Assembly (NCBI RefSeq): GCF_001751365.1
Contig: NZ_LJGT01000036.1
Span: forward strand, 124,001 to 188,000
Source: Streptomyces abyssalis
GTDB lineage: Bacteria > Actinomycetota > Actinomycetes > Streptomycetales > Streptomycetaceae
Length of the DNA: 64,000 bases
Direction: 5' to 3'
Within the stretch, counting starts at the first letter, position 1. Each line of letters opens with the position of its first letter. The notes beneath the pieces are model-generated. The model was not told where the DNA came from and ran no database searches. It saw only the letters and a list, made by a program, of their open reading frames with translations. The translations under genes were made by a program, and so were the position numbers. Below, piece after piece: positions 15,812 through 24,158 of this stretch.

Positions 15812-17425
15812 TCAGGCGATCTCGTAGCGGAAGTCGGCGGGCCGGGGCCGCTCGTGGCCCAGCGGCATGATCAGCAGCGGCGTCTCCCCCGTACGCTCCA
15901 GGCGCAGCCGTTCGATGTAGGAGACGTTGTCGAAGCCGAGGGCGACGCCCGCGCCGAGGCCCATGGCGGTGCAGACCGTGTAGAAGGCCTGGGAGACGGC
16001 GCCGGTGGCAGCTCCGTACAGCCGGTATCCGCGGTCGCCGACGGCGTCGAGCACCGCGGTCGTACGGACGGCGGGCACGAGCACGGCACCGCTCTGTTCG
16101 AGGTTGTAGTTGGCGAGGAAGTAGTTCCGCTGCAGGAACTCGCCGTGCGGGCCGCCCGCCACCAGGCGGAGTGCGTGCGCGGCGGGATCGTATTCGTACG
16201 CTCCCGGCTCGATGTCCTCGACGTGGTTGACGAAGGCGTAGAGCTTCAACAGCTGTGCGCCTCCGGGCGGTTCGGCGTCGGTCTCCAGCGTCACGGCTGC
16301 CGACGCGGCCAGCGCGGTGCCCAGCTGCCGTGCGCCGAGCGGGCGTCGTGCGTCGAAGCGGCCGAAGCTGCTGCGCCGGCGCCGCAGGGCTTCACGCATG
16401 GTGACCGGTTCGGTGCGCGGCGGCGGGAGCGGGAGCGGGTCCCCGGTGTCCGGCAGGGGCCGCGCCCCGGCCGGGGCGAGTGCGCCGGGCGCGGGCCGGG
16501 ACGCGGAGTCCTCCGCGGTGGCGGCGCGGACCCGTTCGAGGATGCCGAAGCCGAGGACCCTGCGGGAGAGTTCGACGTCGGTGTGCGGGACGCGCACGTC
16601 GTCCCGGTGTTCCCCGGGCTGCTCCAGCGGGCGGCTCTCCCCCGCCGGTCCCGCTTCGTCCCATCGCAGCGGTACGACGGCGAAGACGCCCTCCTGCTGT
16701 TCCCGTAGCCCCAGCAGCCGGTTCAGCTGCGGCTCGTCGAACCACATCAGCGGCTCGACGCTCAGGCCCCGCGAGCGTGCCCACATGCGCCAGCTCTGCA
16801 GGACCGTTCCGATGTCCATGCTGACGACGTGGAAGGAGAAGCTGTTGTACTTGAAGGAGTTCTGCCAGTACTTGACGCCGAGGACGAGGAACTGGTCGGT
16901 CTCCGGACCCGGTCCGCCGCAGCCTGCCGCCTCCCTCACCCGGCCGGACACGTCGCCCGTCAACAGCCTCTGCATGGCGTGGCGTTGACTGGCGTAGTAG
17001 TGCACGCCGGGTGTGAGCGGCCCGCTGGGCCCGTTCACCCAGTAGACGCTGACCGGGTAGAGCCCGCCTCCCGAGGCCACTCCCCGCGACCAGTTCGTCT
17101 GTGTGTAGTGGGGCAGCGCGGCGAGGTCGGTGTTGGCCTGTACGCCGAGGCGGCGGCCCACGAGTCCGCAGGTGTCCTGGAGCATCCCTGACAGCGCCGG
17201 GAGTGTGAACCGTCCTTCTGCCTGCGGTGCTTCGCCCGGCAGGCAGCCCGCGGCGGCGCCGGCCGTCCCGGGGAAGCCGGTGCGGGGAAGCGGGAAGGTG
17301 CCCGCTCGCGGATAGTGCTTGCCCTTCCTCGGACGGTCGGCCCAGTCGGGTACGAAGTCGGCCGGCTCCATCGGGACTCGGGCGCGGTGCTTGATGGCAT
17401 CCGCGTAGTCACGGGCGTAACCCAC
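15812..17425 (-). CDS. Tandem SagB-type FMN azoline dehydrogenase
   Basis: 537 residues from a GTG with AAGGAG 7 bases upstream. Two nitroreductase-like domains are visible: about 75-290 (YTQTNWSRGVASGGGLYPVSVYW, YNSFSFHVVSMDIGTVLQSW) and about 330-537 (TMREALRRRRSSFGRFD, QRNYFLANYNLEQSGAVL, LYGAATGAVSQAFYTVCTAMGLG). They are joined by a Pro/Ala-rich linker. SagB-type enzymes use FMN to oxidise thiazolines and oxazolines to aromatic azoles. Only the second half carries the SxxGxxxQ segment typical of the active fold, so the first copy may be structural. Tandem forms are known from other actinobacterial azole-peptide clusters. Confidence 0.88.
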   Translation of the reverse strand: MGYARDYADAIKHRARVPMEPADFVPDWADRPRKGKHYPRAGTFPLPRTGFPGTAGAAAGCLPGEAPQAEGRFTLPALSGMLQDTCGLVGRRLGVQANTDLAALPHYTQTNWSRGVASGGGLYPVSVYWVNGPSGPLTPGVHYYASQRHAMQRLLTGDVSGRVREAAGCGGPGPETDQFLVLGVKYWQNSFKYNSFSFHVVSMDIGTVLQSWRMWARSRGLSVEPLMWFDEPQLNRLLGLREQQEGVFAVVPLRWDEAGPAGESRPLEQPGEHRDDVRVPHTDVELSRRVLGFGILERVRAATAEDSASRPAPGALAPAGARPLPDTGDPLPLPPPRTEPVTMREALRRRRSSFGRFDARRPLGARQLGTALAASAAVTLETDAEPPGGAQLLKLYAFVNHVEDIEPGAYEYDPAAHALRLVAGGPHGEFLQRNYFLANYNLEQSGAVLVPAVRTTAVLDAVGDRGYRLYGAATGAVSQAFYTVCTAMGLGAGVALGFDNVSYIERLRLERTGETPLLIMPLGHERPRPADFRYEIA

Positions 17426-17457
17426 GTGAGGTCTCCTTGTCTGAGCGTCGGGCCGGG

Positions 17458-19479
17458 TCAGGGGAACGGGTGCGGGGCGGGATTGAGGTCGTCCGGGTTC
17501 AACTCACCCGTGCGCAGCCCCGCTTCACACAGCGCGGTGCGCATCCTCGGCATGGTGCGGGCACGCTGGCGCGACCAGCCGAAGTCGATGGGGAGCAGGC
17601 CGGGCACGAGGACGCTGACGGTGTGCAGGCCGAGCGTCCGCTGCTCGGGCAGGGTCTGGTCGACCACGACGACGTCGAATCCGGCGTCGGTCACCCACTG
17701 CACGCAGCGCGTCAAGTGCCCGCGGATGCCGTCCCGCACGGGGGCACCGGCCGGCCGCAGCCCGGCCACGCTCCGCGCGGCGGACGGCCCCGGCTGCCGC
17801 AGCAGGAAGTCGGCGAAGCGACCCATCTCCGGTACGCCGTACAGCAGCGGATGATCGTGCAGCGCCGTGACCTTGCCGAAGTCGGCGGCCATGGCGAGCA
17901 GACGGGCCTCATCGCTCTCCGTGCGCGCCTGGAGGTTGACGGCGTCGGTGGCGATCTCGCACAGCGCACCCTCCAGTGCCGATTCCGGGTCGATGCCGGC
18001 GCCCGCGCCGAAGCACATCCGGCCCGTACCGCCGTCGAACCGCTCGGCCACGGCGGTGACCACGGGTACGGGGAAGGAGATCCTGGTGTCGAAGAAGCGC
18101 GCCCGGTATCCGTACATGGCGAGCCGGTCGGTCATGTGGCGGGTCGCGGCCCGTCCGCTCGTGGCGGGGTCGATCTCCGGCAGCGGCTGCCGCCCGTACC
18201 AGGCCAGCAGGAAGGCGTCGCGTTCGATGACCTCCATCAGCCCGAAGTAGACGGCCTCCTCCAGGGAGCCGCCCGACGCGCAGCCGTTGGAGCTCTCCTG
18301 CACGAACCGGTTCTCCAGGCCGGGCGCGTGGTAGTAGGTCAGCACCTCGGGCACCAGCCTGGGCGTCTCGTCACGCAGCGAGTACCCCCACACCCACGGG
18401 ATGCTGCGGTCGGGTGCGAAGGGCGTGACCCGCGGGTTGTCCCGGTGGAACTCCTCGGAGTACAGGCCGGCTTGCCGGGGGTCGACGGCCTGCTCCCCTG
18501 CCTGCTCCAGCTCTTCCAGCGAGCGGCTGACCCGGGTCAGCTTGGCCCGCGGGCGCATCCCCGCGTAGCGCTCCAGGCCTTCCAGCACGCCGATGCGGAC
18601 GCTGTCCGAGAAGGACGGCGCGTGCCCGCCCCAGAACGTCTCCCTCAGGTACTCGCCGGAACGCATGGAGAAGCAGCCGATGGCCGCGGAGGTCGACGTC
18701 GAGGAGACATCGTGCACGACGGACGGCCCCAAGGCCCCGCACACGGGATTGGCGAACGCGGACACGTCGATGCCGTACGAGGAGAGCGGGCGCACCCTGA
18801 ACGTCCCCGGCCGGTGTTCGGGAGCGGGCCGCAGCACGATGCGGGCCGCTTCGTCGGTGTCGGCCGCGGGGGTGCCGCAGCGCGGGCACTCCGGGTCCGG
18901 TACGAGCGGGTAGTGACGCACCGTCAGGGTGCCCAGGTCGAGCAGATGCACCTCGGGGAACGGGCCGGACCCCCTCCGCCGCCCCAGAGCGGTGACGAGC
19001 GCCGCAATCGCGTCCACGGCGAAGGCCGTGCCGTGCGGCCACGCGCCGGCGGCACGTGTCCCGCCGCCGGTCTCCAGCGCGTCGCGCAGGGAGACGGAAC
19101 GCACCGCCTGCCACCGGCGCGCGAGGCAGCGGCCGCAGGCGGGGGCACGCCCGCCGGGCCCGCCGTCGCGGTGCGGGCCGGGCCCGATGATCGCGTGGTG
19201 CCCGTAGATGTGCACGGGGTACGCCTCGGGTCCGCGGGCTCCTTCGGCTCCGTCCCCTGCGTCGCCTCCGGGGGGCAAGCTACCGCCGCGCGCAGCGAGT
19301 TCGTCGCGGCAGCCCAGCGCCGAGACGTACGCCGCCGGACCGCCGAGCCGTGCCAGGCTGCGGCGCAGCAGCCCGGCCAGGGCCTCCTCGTCGAAGCCGG
19401 CCTGCTCTTCGGAGCCGGCCTGCCCGTACGGCTGGCGGTACGGGGCGGCGGCGGGCGCCACCGCGTCACTGAGCGCCAT
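17458..19479 (-). CDS. Fused C-D cyclodehydratase with YcaO domain (copy B)
   Basis: 673 residues; the ATG lies 14 bases inside the end of the F-protein gene. The architecture mirrors copy A almost position for position: C115-G-R-C118 and C198-P-R-C201 zinc pairs, LEGLERYAG, SSNGCASGGSLEEAVYFGLMEVIERDAFLLAWYGRQ, VVVDQTLPEQ, LVPGLLPIDFGWSRQRA and a Pro-rich end PAPHPFP. All acidic ATP-site residues seem to be kept, so it should be active. Being coupled to the F protein it is the most likely principal partner. The second copy may widen the range to Ser/Thr (oxazoles) or to other core positions. No TfuA gene is nearby, so thioamide formation is not suggested. Confidence 0.9.
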   Translation of the reverse strand: MALSDAVAPAAAPYRQPYGQAGSEEQAGFDEEALAGLLRRSLARLGGPAAYVSALGCRDELAARGGSLPPGGDAGDGAEGARGPEAYPVHIYGHHAIIGPGPHRDGGPGGRAPACGRCLARRWQAVRSVSLRDALETGGGTRAAGAWPHGTAFAVDAIAALVTALGRRRGSGPFPEVHLLDLGTLTVRHYPLVPDPECPRCGTPAADTDEAARIVLRPAPEHRPGTFRVRPLSSYGIDVSAFANPVCGALGPSVVHDVSSTSTSAAIGCFSMRSGEYLRETFWGGHAPSFSDSVRIGVLEGLERYAGMRPRAKLTRVSRSLEELEQAGEQAVDPRQAGLYSEEFHRDNPRVTPFAPDRSIPWVWGYSLRDETPRLVPEVLTYYHAPGLENRFVQESSNGCASGGSLEEAVYFGLMEVIERDAFLLAWYGRQPLPEIDPATSGRAATRHMTDRLAMYGYRARFFDTRISFPVPVVTAVAERFDGGTGRMCFGAGAGIDPESALEGALCEIATDAVNLQARTESDEARLLAMAADFGKVTALHDHPLLYGVPEMGRFADFLLRQPGPSAARSVAGLRPAGAPVRDGIRGHLTRCVQWVTDAGFDVVVVDQTLPEQRTLGLHTVSVLVPGLLPIDFGWSRQRARTMPRMRTALCEAGLRTGELNPDDLNPAPHPFP

Positions 19480-21949
19480 GACCGGTGCCCTCGGTGAGCA
19501 GCACGCGGACGGTGGTGATGCCGGCGCCCGCCAGGTCGGCCGAGCCCGTGGGCACCAGCAGTGCGTCCCGTCCGGCCGCCCGCAGCCTCTCCAGTACGTC
19601 CGTCCAGGTACCCGGCTCCTCGTGCCCTTCCGCGGCGGGTGCGGAGGGGGTGACTGTCAGGGTGCCGGGGGCGAGGTCCTTCAGCAGCGGGTCGCCGGTG
19701 TCCGGGCAGGCGGGGCGCCCGGACTCCTCCTGTTCCGCGTACTGCTCCGGATTCCCGTACTCCTCCGGCTTCCCGTACTCCTCCGGCTTCCCGTGTTCCG
19801 CCTGCTCGCCGCCGAGTTGGATCTGCCCGAGCAGATCCCGGAGCGCGGCGACGGCGGCGGCCCCGCGGCTCGTCTCGCTGCCGAGCGCCCACAGCGCTCC
19901 CGAGCGGGCCAGCAGGACGCTGACGCCGCTCCGCCCGCTCTCCCCGAGGTCGAGCAGCTCCCAGCCGAGGCCGAGCTGCTCCATCGACCGTACGAGAAAG
20001 GTCAGTTCGGGTCCCGTTCCCGCGTCGGCCCCCTCCGTCCCGCCCTGTCCGCCCTCCGGTGGACCCGGGATGTCCACGGGCGCGGCGGCCGCGCCGCGGA
20101 CGGCCCGCATCAGGGCGTCGTAGGCGAGCGCCGAGAGAAGACCTCGTGCGGCGGCGTCCGGCAGGGACCGGCCGGCGCCCGTGCCGGCACTCGTCGGCTC
20201 GAAGAGCCGGTCGGCGTTCCGCCCGGTGAAGGGCCGGACCGCGGCGGCGGGCACCAGCAGCCGCTCCTTGGTGATCAGCGAGGTCGCCACGGTCCAGGCC
20301 GTCACATCGCCCGCGGCGGCGCCCGTACCGCTCGAAGTGGTCAGCTCTGCGGGGCCGGTGACGCGCAGCGACCGGCGCGCCGCCAAGGGTGCCGCACCGC
20401 CGGGGAGCACGGGGACGGGTACGACGTGCTCGGCGTAGACACCCGCGGCCGCGTCGAGCGCCCGCATGCGGGCACCGGCCACATGGTGCACGTCGAAGGC
20501 GGTGATGCGGCGGAACGAACCGTGGCCGAGCCCGAGTTCGACGACTCCGGCCTTGAGCGGAAGCTGGGTGAGTTCCTCGTCAGCGAAGCGGGTGAAGACG
20601 CCCGCATGCGGATGTACGAGCGCGGAGCGCCGGTTCAGCTCGTCGACGAGGGCGTCGGCATCGCGTGCGGTCGCCGCAGTGGGCATGGGCACTTCGGCCG
20701 TGCCCGCCGACGACAGGTCCACGGCTGCCGCGTCCGCGCCGTCCCCGGCCGGATCGGCGGACCCCGCGGACCCCGCGGCCCCGGCCAACTCGCCCTCCAC
20801 AGCGGCGGTCTGCCGGCCTTCCCTCCCCGCACCGGTGCCCTCTCCCGTGCGGGCAGCGGGGGTGCACATGGTGCAGCGCGGGTGCGGCAGCAGCGGCTCG
20901 GACGTGACGTCGAGAGAGGCCATGTCCTGGAGGACGAGGCGGCCGTCGGTCTCGGCCCCGAGGGCTCCGGTGGTGTACCGGAAGACCTCGTATCCGAGCA
21001 TGTTGCCGATCATCGCCGCCTGCGGCCCGTCGGGGCGCCCGCCCGCCGGGTCCGCGCCGGGCAGCGCGAGCGCGCTCCACACGTCCGCCGCCGCGGCGGC
21101 GGAACCGGCGCGGGGTCCGCCGCCCGCTCCCAGCCGCAGCACGGCGCAGGAGAAGCAGCCCGTACGCGTACGGTCCATCAGCGGCCCCATGACGGCGAGT
21201 TCGCCGAACGACCAGGCCGGTACGAGCACGGTCCCCTCGGGAATGCCCTCGCGCAGAAGCGGGAAGAGCCGCTGCGCCGCGCGCGGCCCTCCGGTGACCA
21301 CGACGGTGTCGAAGCGGCGCAGCTCGCTCCAGGACGGCGCGCCGGGGTCGCCGCCGTGTGCACCGGTGAGCGTGGTCAGCTCCACCGGGCAGCCGCCGGC
21401 GGCCGCTTCCGCCGCCTCCGCGTCGATGCCGGTCCGCTCGACCCCGGGCAGCAGTCCGATGGCCGACCCGCCGTTGCGTATGAGGCTGAGGACGCACCAG
21501 CGGGCGGTTTCGTCGTCGCCGACGACGGCCACGCGTGCTCTGCGGAACCGCTCGAAGCGGCGCTCGGGCGCATCGGCGTAGTGGTCCACGTAGGCGATCT
21601 GTGCCGCGAACCGGCGAGCCGCCTGCGGCGTGGGAAAGCCTTCGTCGCCGGGTGCGCCGTCGGGCACGGGGACGTCCCGCGCGAAGCCGCGGGTGTAGAG
21701 CGTCCTGACCAGTTCGCCGAGCATCGCGCGCTGCCGTTCGCCGAAGCCCGCGCTGATCTCCGCGACGGTGTGCTCGCCGTCCAGGTGCGGAACGATGAGC
21801 GTCGCGAAGCGGTAGGCCGACCTGGCGGTCAGCTGGAAGCCGCCGTCGGCGGTGTGGAAGAGCACCCCGTCGGGTGTCTCGGTGAAGAGCACGTCACGGC
21901 GTATGCGCGGACGGGACGCGGCTACGGCGTCGTAGGCGGCTGTGGCCAT
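19466..21949 (-). CDS. F-type leader-binding protein: RRE plus ThiF-like domain, with degenerate YcaO-like C-terminus
   Basis: 827 residues from ATG 21949 (AGGGGTG upstream). Residues about 15-95 form a PqqD-like RRE (RRDVLFTETPDGVLFHT..., YRFATLIVPHLDGEHTVAEI). A ThiF/E1-like domain follows from about 138 (RVAVVGDDETARWCVLSLIRNGG) with zinc-site pairs C265/C268 and C359/C362. This is the Ocin-ThiF-like 'F' protein that recruits the leader for fused C-D enzymes. Unusually, the last 450 residues resemble a YcaO domain (LVHPHAGVFTRF, HVAGARMRALDAAAGVYAEHV). Its ATP-site helix has lost its acids (DAAARGLLSALAYDALM where active copies have EEAV...IERDAF) and there is no PxPxP end. That part is probably structural. 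A GKPEEY-type repeat lies at the DNA repeat 19734-19801. Confidence 0.85.
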   Translation of the reverse strand: MATAAYDAVAASRPRIRRDVLFTETPDGVLFHTADGGFQLTARSAYRFATLIVPHLDGEHTVAEISAGFGERQRAMLGELVRTLYTRGFARDVPVPDGAPGDEGFPTPQAARRFAAQIAYVDHYADAPERRFERFRRARVAVVGDDETARWCVLSLIRNGGSAIGLLPGVERTGIDAEAAEAAAGGCPVELTTLTGAHGGDPGAPSWSELRRFDTVVVTGGPRAAQRLFPLLREGIPEGTVLVPAWSFGELAVMGPLMDRTRTGCFSCAVLRLGAGGGPRAGSAAAAADVWSALALPGADPAGGRPDGPQAAMIGNMLGYEVFRYTTGALGAETDGRLVLQDMASLDVTSEPLLPHPRCTMCTPAARTGEGTGAGREGRQTAAVEGELAGAAGSAGSADPAGDGADAAAVDLSSAGTAEVPMPTAATARDADALVDELNRRSALVHPHAGVFTRFADEELTQLPLKAGVVELGLGHGSFRRITAFDVHHVAGARMRALDAAAGVYAEHVVPVPVLPGGAAPLAARRSLRVTGPAELTTSSGTGAAAGDVTAWTVATSLITKERLLVPAAAVRPFTGRNADRLFEPTSAGTGAGRSLPDAAARGLLSALAYDALMRAVRGAAAAPVDIPGPPEGGQGGTEGADAGTGPELTFLVRSMEQLGLGWELLDLGESGRSGVSVLLARSGALWALGSETSRGAAAVAALRDLLGQIQLGGEQAEHGKPEEYGKPEEYGNPEQYAEQEESGRPACPDTGDPLLKDLAPGTLTVTPSAPAAEGHEEPGTWTDVLERLRAAGRDALLVPTGSADLAGAGITTVRVLLTEGTGHGAQ
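19734..19801. repeat. 18-bp in-frame tandem repeat
   Basis: Unit TTCCCGTACTCCTCCGGC occurs exactly at 19752-19769 and 19770-19787, with diverged copies on both sides (about four in all). On the coding strand it encodes repeated GKPEEY-like hexapeptides in a linker of the F protein. The length is divisible by three, so copy-number change would keep the frame. Confidence 0.8.
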
Positions 21950-22205
21950 GTGGTGACACCCCTGGGTGGTCGGTGGTCGGTCGGCCCGCTTGGCGGGCGA
22001 CGCTGCGGGGGCGGTGCTGGTGCTGTGCGGGTGCGAAGCAGTGCGGTCCGGTGCTGTACGTGCGGTGCGGTGCGGTGCCGAACGGTGCGGTGTGGTGCGG
22101 CGGTTCGGTCGACGTGGTGCGGGCGTGCGGTCAAGACGGTGCGGGCGGCGCCGTGTTGCGGCCGTGAGCGTGCGGCGGGGGCAGGGAGGGTGGGCACCGG
22201 GGCTG
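21950..22205. repeat. Intergenic low-complexity CGGTGC repeats upstream of the RiPP operon
   Basis: This 256-base gap between the SARP gene and the F-protein start contains many irregular GTGCGGTGCGGTGC-type copies at about 22015-22130, a GCCCGC-TT-GGCGGGC mini-hairpin near 21990-22004 and GGTCGGTGGTCGGTCGG. It must contain the operon promoter or be a read-through region from the SARP gene. I find no SARP-type heptamer pair here; a lone TGTCACC lies next to the start codon. Confidence 0.6.
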
Positions 22206-24158
22206 TCAGAGCCGGGCGGCGGAGCCCTTGCCGTCGGCCGCCCGGTGCGCCTCTCCCCCGCCGGGGTCACGGCCCGGATCGCCGGAGAGGCGGCGCGCAA
22301 AGCACCGCAGCAGTCCGTGCATGCGGTACGGGCCGGGCGGGCCTTCCTCCAACAGCCCCGCGTCCGCGAGCTGTTCGAGGATCTGCTCCGTCGCCGCAGG
22401 CGGGCCCGCACCCGTGATCCCGGCATCGTCCAGGCCCGTGAAGGCGGCGCTCTCACCGCTGCCGACGCGGACGAAGACCTCGGCAAGGCGCGGCTCGATG
22501 CGGTCCAGCGCCTCCTGGAAGATGTTCGGGACGGACATCCGCGGGTCGTCGGCGAGCGCGAGCCGCACCGGCAGGTCCTCGGCGAGCCAGTCGGCACAGT
22601 CGGCGATCCGCAGGGTCGGCCGCGTCAGCAGCCGGGCCGCTGCGATGCGCAGGCTGAGCGGGAAGTGACCGCACAGCACGGCAAGCCGGTCGGCGGCCTC
22701 GGGCTCCGCCTCGACCCGCTGAGCGCCGAGCGTGTTCACCAGCAACTGCCGTGACTCCTCGGCCCGGAAGGTGCCCAGCCGGTGCACGTGGCCGCCGTGG
22801 GTCGCCACGAGACCGGCCAGCCCTCGCCTGCTGGTCACGATCACCGCGCTCCCTGCGGCAGCGGGCAGCAGCGGACGCACCTGGTCGGCGGCGGTCACGT
22901 CGTCGAAGACGATCAGCCTCCGTCCCGCCGGCCCGCCGGACGCCCCCACCGGGTCCCCCGCTCCCGCCGGGCCCAGGGCGTCCAGCGCTTCGTGGGCCTC
23001 ATCGGCGGTGACCGCACTGCCGTCGCCCCGCACCATGGGAAGTACGAAGACGCCTCCGGGGAACGATCCGCGGATGCCGTGGGCGGTGTGGAGCGCGAGC
23101 GCCGTCTTGCCGATGCCCGGGGCGCCCGTGACGACCACGAGGTCCGGGGCGGCGGCCTGTTCGCGCGTCAGCCGCTCGCCGATCGACTCGCAGTCGGCGG
23201 CACGTCCGGTGAAGCACGAGACGGGGCGTACGGGAACGGGCACCGTCAGGGCAGCCGCGGACGGAACGGCTTCCGGCACGGCAGCGGACGGCGGCCCGGC
23301 AGAGGGCAGTTGGACAGAGGGCAGTTCGGCAGACGGCAATTCGGCAGACGGCGGGACCGCCGGCGCACCGGGCGGCGGGGCGGCCGGAAGGGCAGGCGGC
23401 CCGTTGCCGACGCTTCCGCCGAGGTCGTCGCCCCGGAGGATGGACAGTTCCAGCCGTTGCAGCGAGGGGCCCGGGTCGACGCCGAGTTCCTCCTTCAGAC
23501 GGGTCTTGACCCGGCGGTACTCCGCGAAGGCCTCGGCCTGCCGTCCCGTACGGTACAGCGCCTCGATGAGCTGCTCGGAGAACCGTTCGTGCCCGGGGTG
23601 CGTGCGTGCCGCCTCCCACAGCTCCACGAGGACCTGGCGGCACCGGCCCAGCGCGAGTTCGATGTCGCAGGCCCGTTCGAGAGCACGCAGCCGTTCCTCG
23701 GTGAGGCGGGGTACTTCGTCGCGGTGGAGCATCTGCGAGGAGACGTTCGCCAGCAGGGGCCCCTGCCACAGGGCCAGGGCCTCCTTGAGCAGGTACAGCT
23801 CGCTCTCGACGTCCGCCGCCTGGCGCGACCTGCCGACGAGTTCACGGAAATGGACGAGGTCGAGCGTGCCGGCGTCGGCGGGCATGCGGTAGCCGCCGGG
23901 AACGGCCTCTATCGCGCTGTCGGCGATGCCGTACTTGGAGAAGATCCTCCGCAGCCGCAGAACGCAGGTCTGCAGGGCGGCTCTTGCCGTGGCGGGCTGT
24001 TCATCGTCCCACAGTGCCCTGAGCAGATAGCCCGTGGCGACAACGGTGTTGGGGTGCGAGAGCAGGGCGGCGAGAAGGCTCGTGGGCTTGGACGGCTGGA
24101 GAACGACGGCATTCTCTCCGTCTGCGATACTCAACGGCCCGAGCAGCTGAAAGCGCAT
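22206..24158 (-). CDS. SARP-family pathway activator with NB-ARC ATPase domain
   Basis: 650 residues from ATG 24158 with GGGGGA upstream. Residues about 1-90 are the OmpR-like SARP DNA-binding domain (MRFQLLGPLSIADGE, ...TLRTCVLRLRR-like helix, GGYRM). Residues about 95-245 are the BTAD domain (FRELVGRSRQAADVESE..., ALYRTGRQAEAFAEYRRVKTRLKEELGVDPGPSLQRLE). After a Pro/Ser/Ala-rich linker comes an NB-ARC module with P-loop GAPGIGKTAL near 345 and LIVFDDV. It lacks the TPR tail of AfsR. SARPs bind direct heptamers spaced 11 bp, and such an array precedes the precursor gene at 6347-6398, so it is very likely the pathway activator. It could also read through into the operon downstream. Confidence 0.92.
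   Translation of the reverse strand: MRFQLLGPLSIADGENAVVLQPSKPTSLLAALLSHPNTVVATGYLLRALWDDEQPATARAALQTCVLRLRRIFSKYGIADSAIEAVPGGYRMPADAGTLDLVHFRELVGRSRQAADVESELYLLKEALALWQGPLLANVSSQMLHRDEVPRLTEERLRALERACDIELALGRCRQVLVELWEAARTHPGHERFSEQLIEALYRTGRQAEAFAEYRRVKTRLKEELGVDPGPSLQRLELSILRGDDLGGSVGNGPPALPAAPPPGAPAVPPSAELPSAELPSVQLPSAGPPSAAVPEAVPSAAALTVPVPVRPVSCFTGRAADCESIGERLTREQAAAPDLVVVTGAPGIGKTALALHTAHGIRGSFPGGVFVLPMVRGDGSAVTADEAHEALDALGPAGAGDPVGASGGPAGRRLIVFDDVTAADQVRPLLPAAAGSAVIVTSRRGLAGLVATHGGHVHRLGTFRAEESRQLLVNTLGAQRVEAEPEAADRLAVLCGHFPLSLRIAAARLLTRPTLRIADCADWLAEDLPVRLALADDPRMSVPNIFQEALDRIEPRLAEVFVRVGSGESAAFTGLDDAGITGAGPPAATEQILEQLADAGLLEEGPPGPYRMHGLLRCFARRLSGDPGRDPGGGEAHRAADGKGSAARL

Noticed and set aside
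6797..19479. Thioamide formation by one of the YcaO proteins
   Set aside because: No TfuA partner is encoded and both copies have the fused zinc-domain layout and PxPxP end of azoline-forming enzymes.
22015..22130. CGGTGC repeats as a CRISPR array
   Set aside because: Units are short, contiguous and irregular, without unique spacers or cas genes.
19208..22417. Forward open frame of about 1070 codons antisense to the F-protein gene
   Set aside because: Composition is typical of antisense shadow; the reverse strand has recognisable RRE, zinc and YcaO-like motifs.
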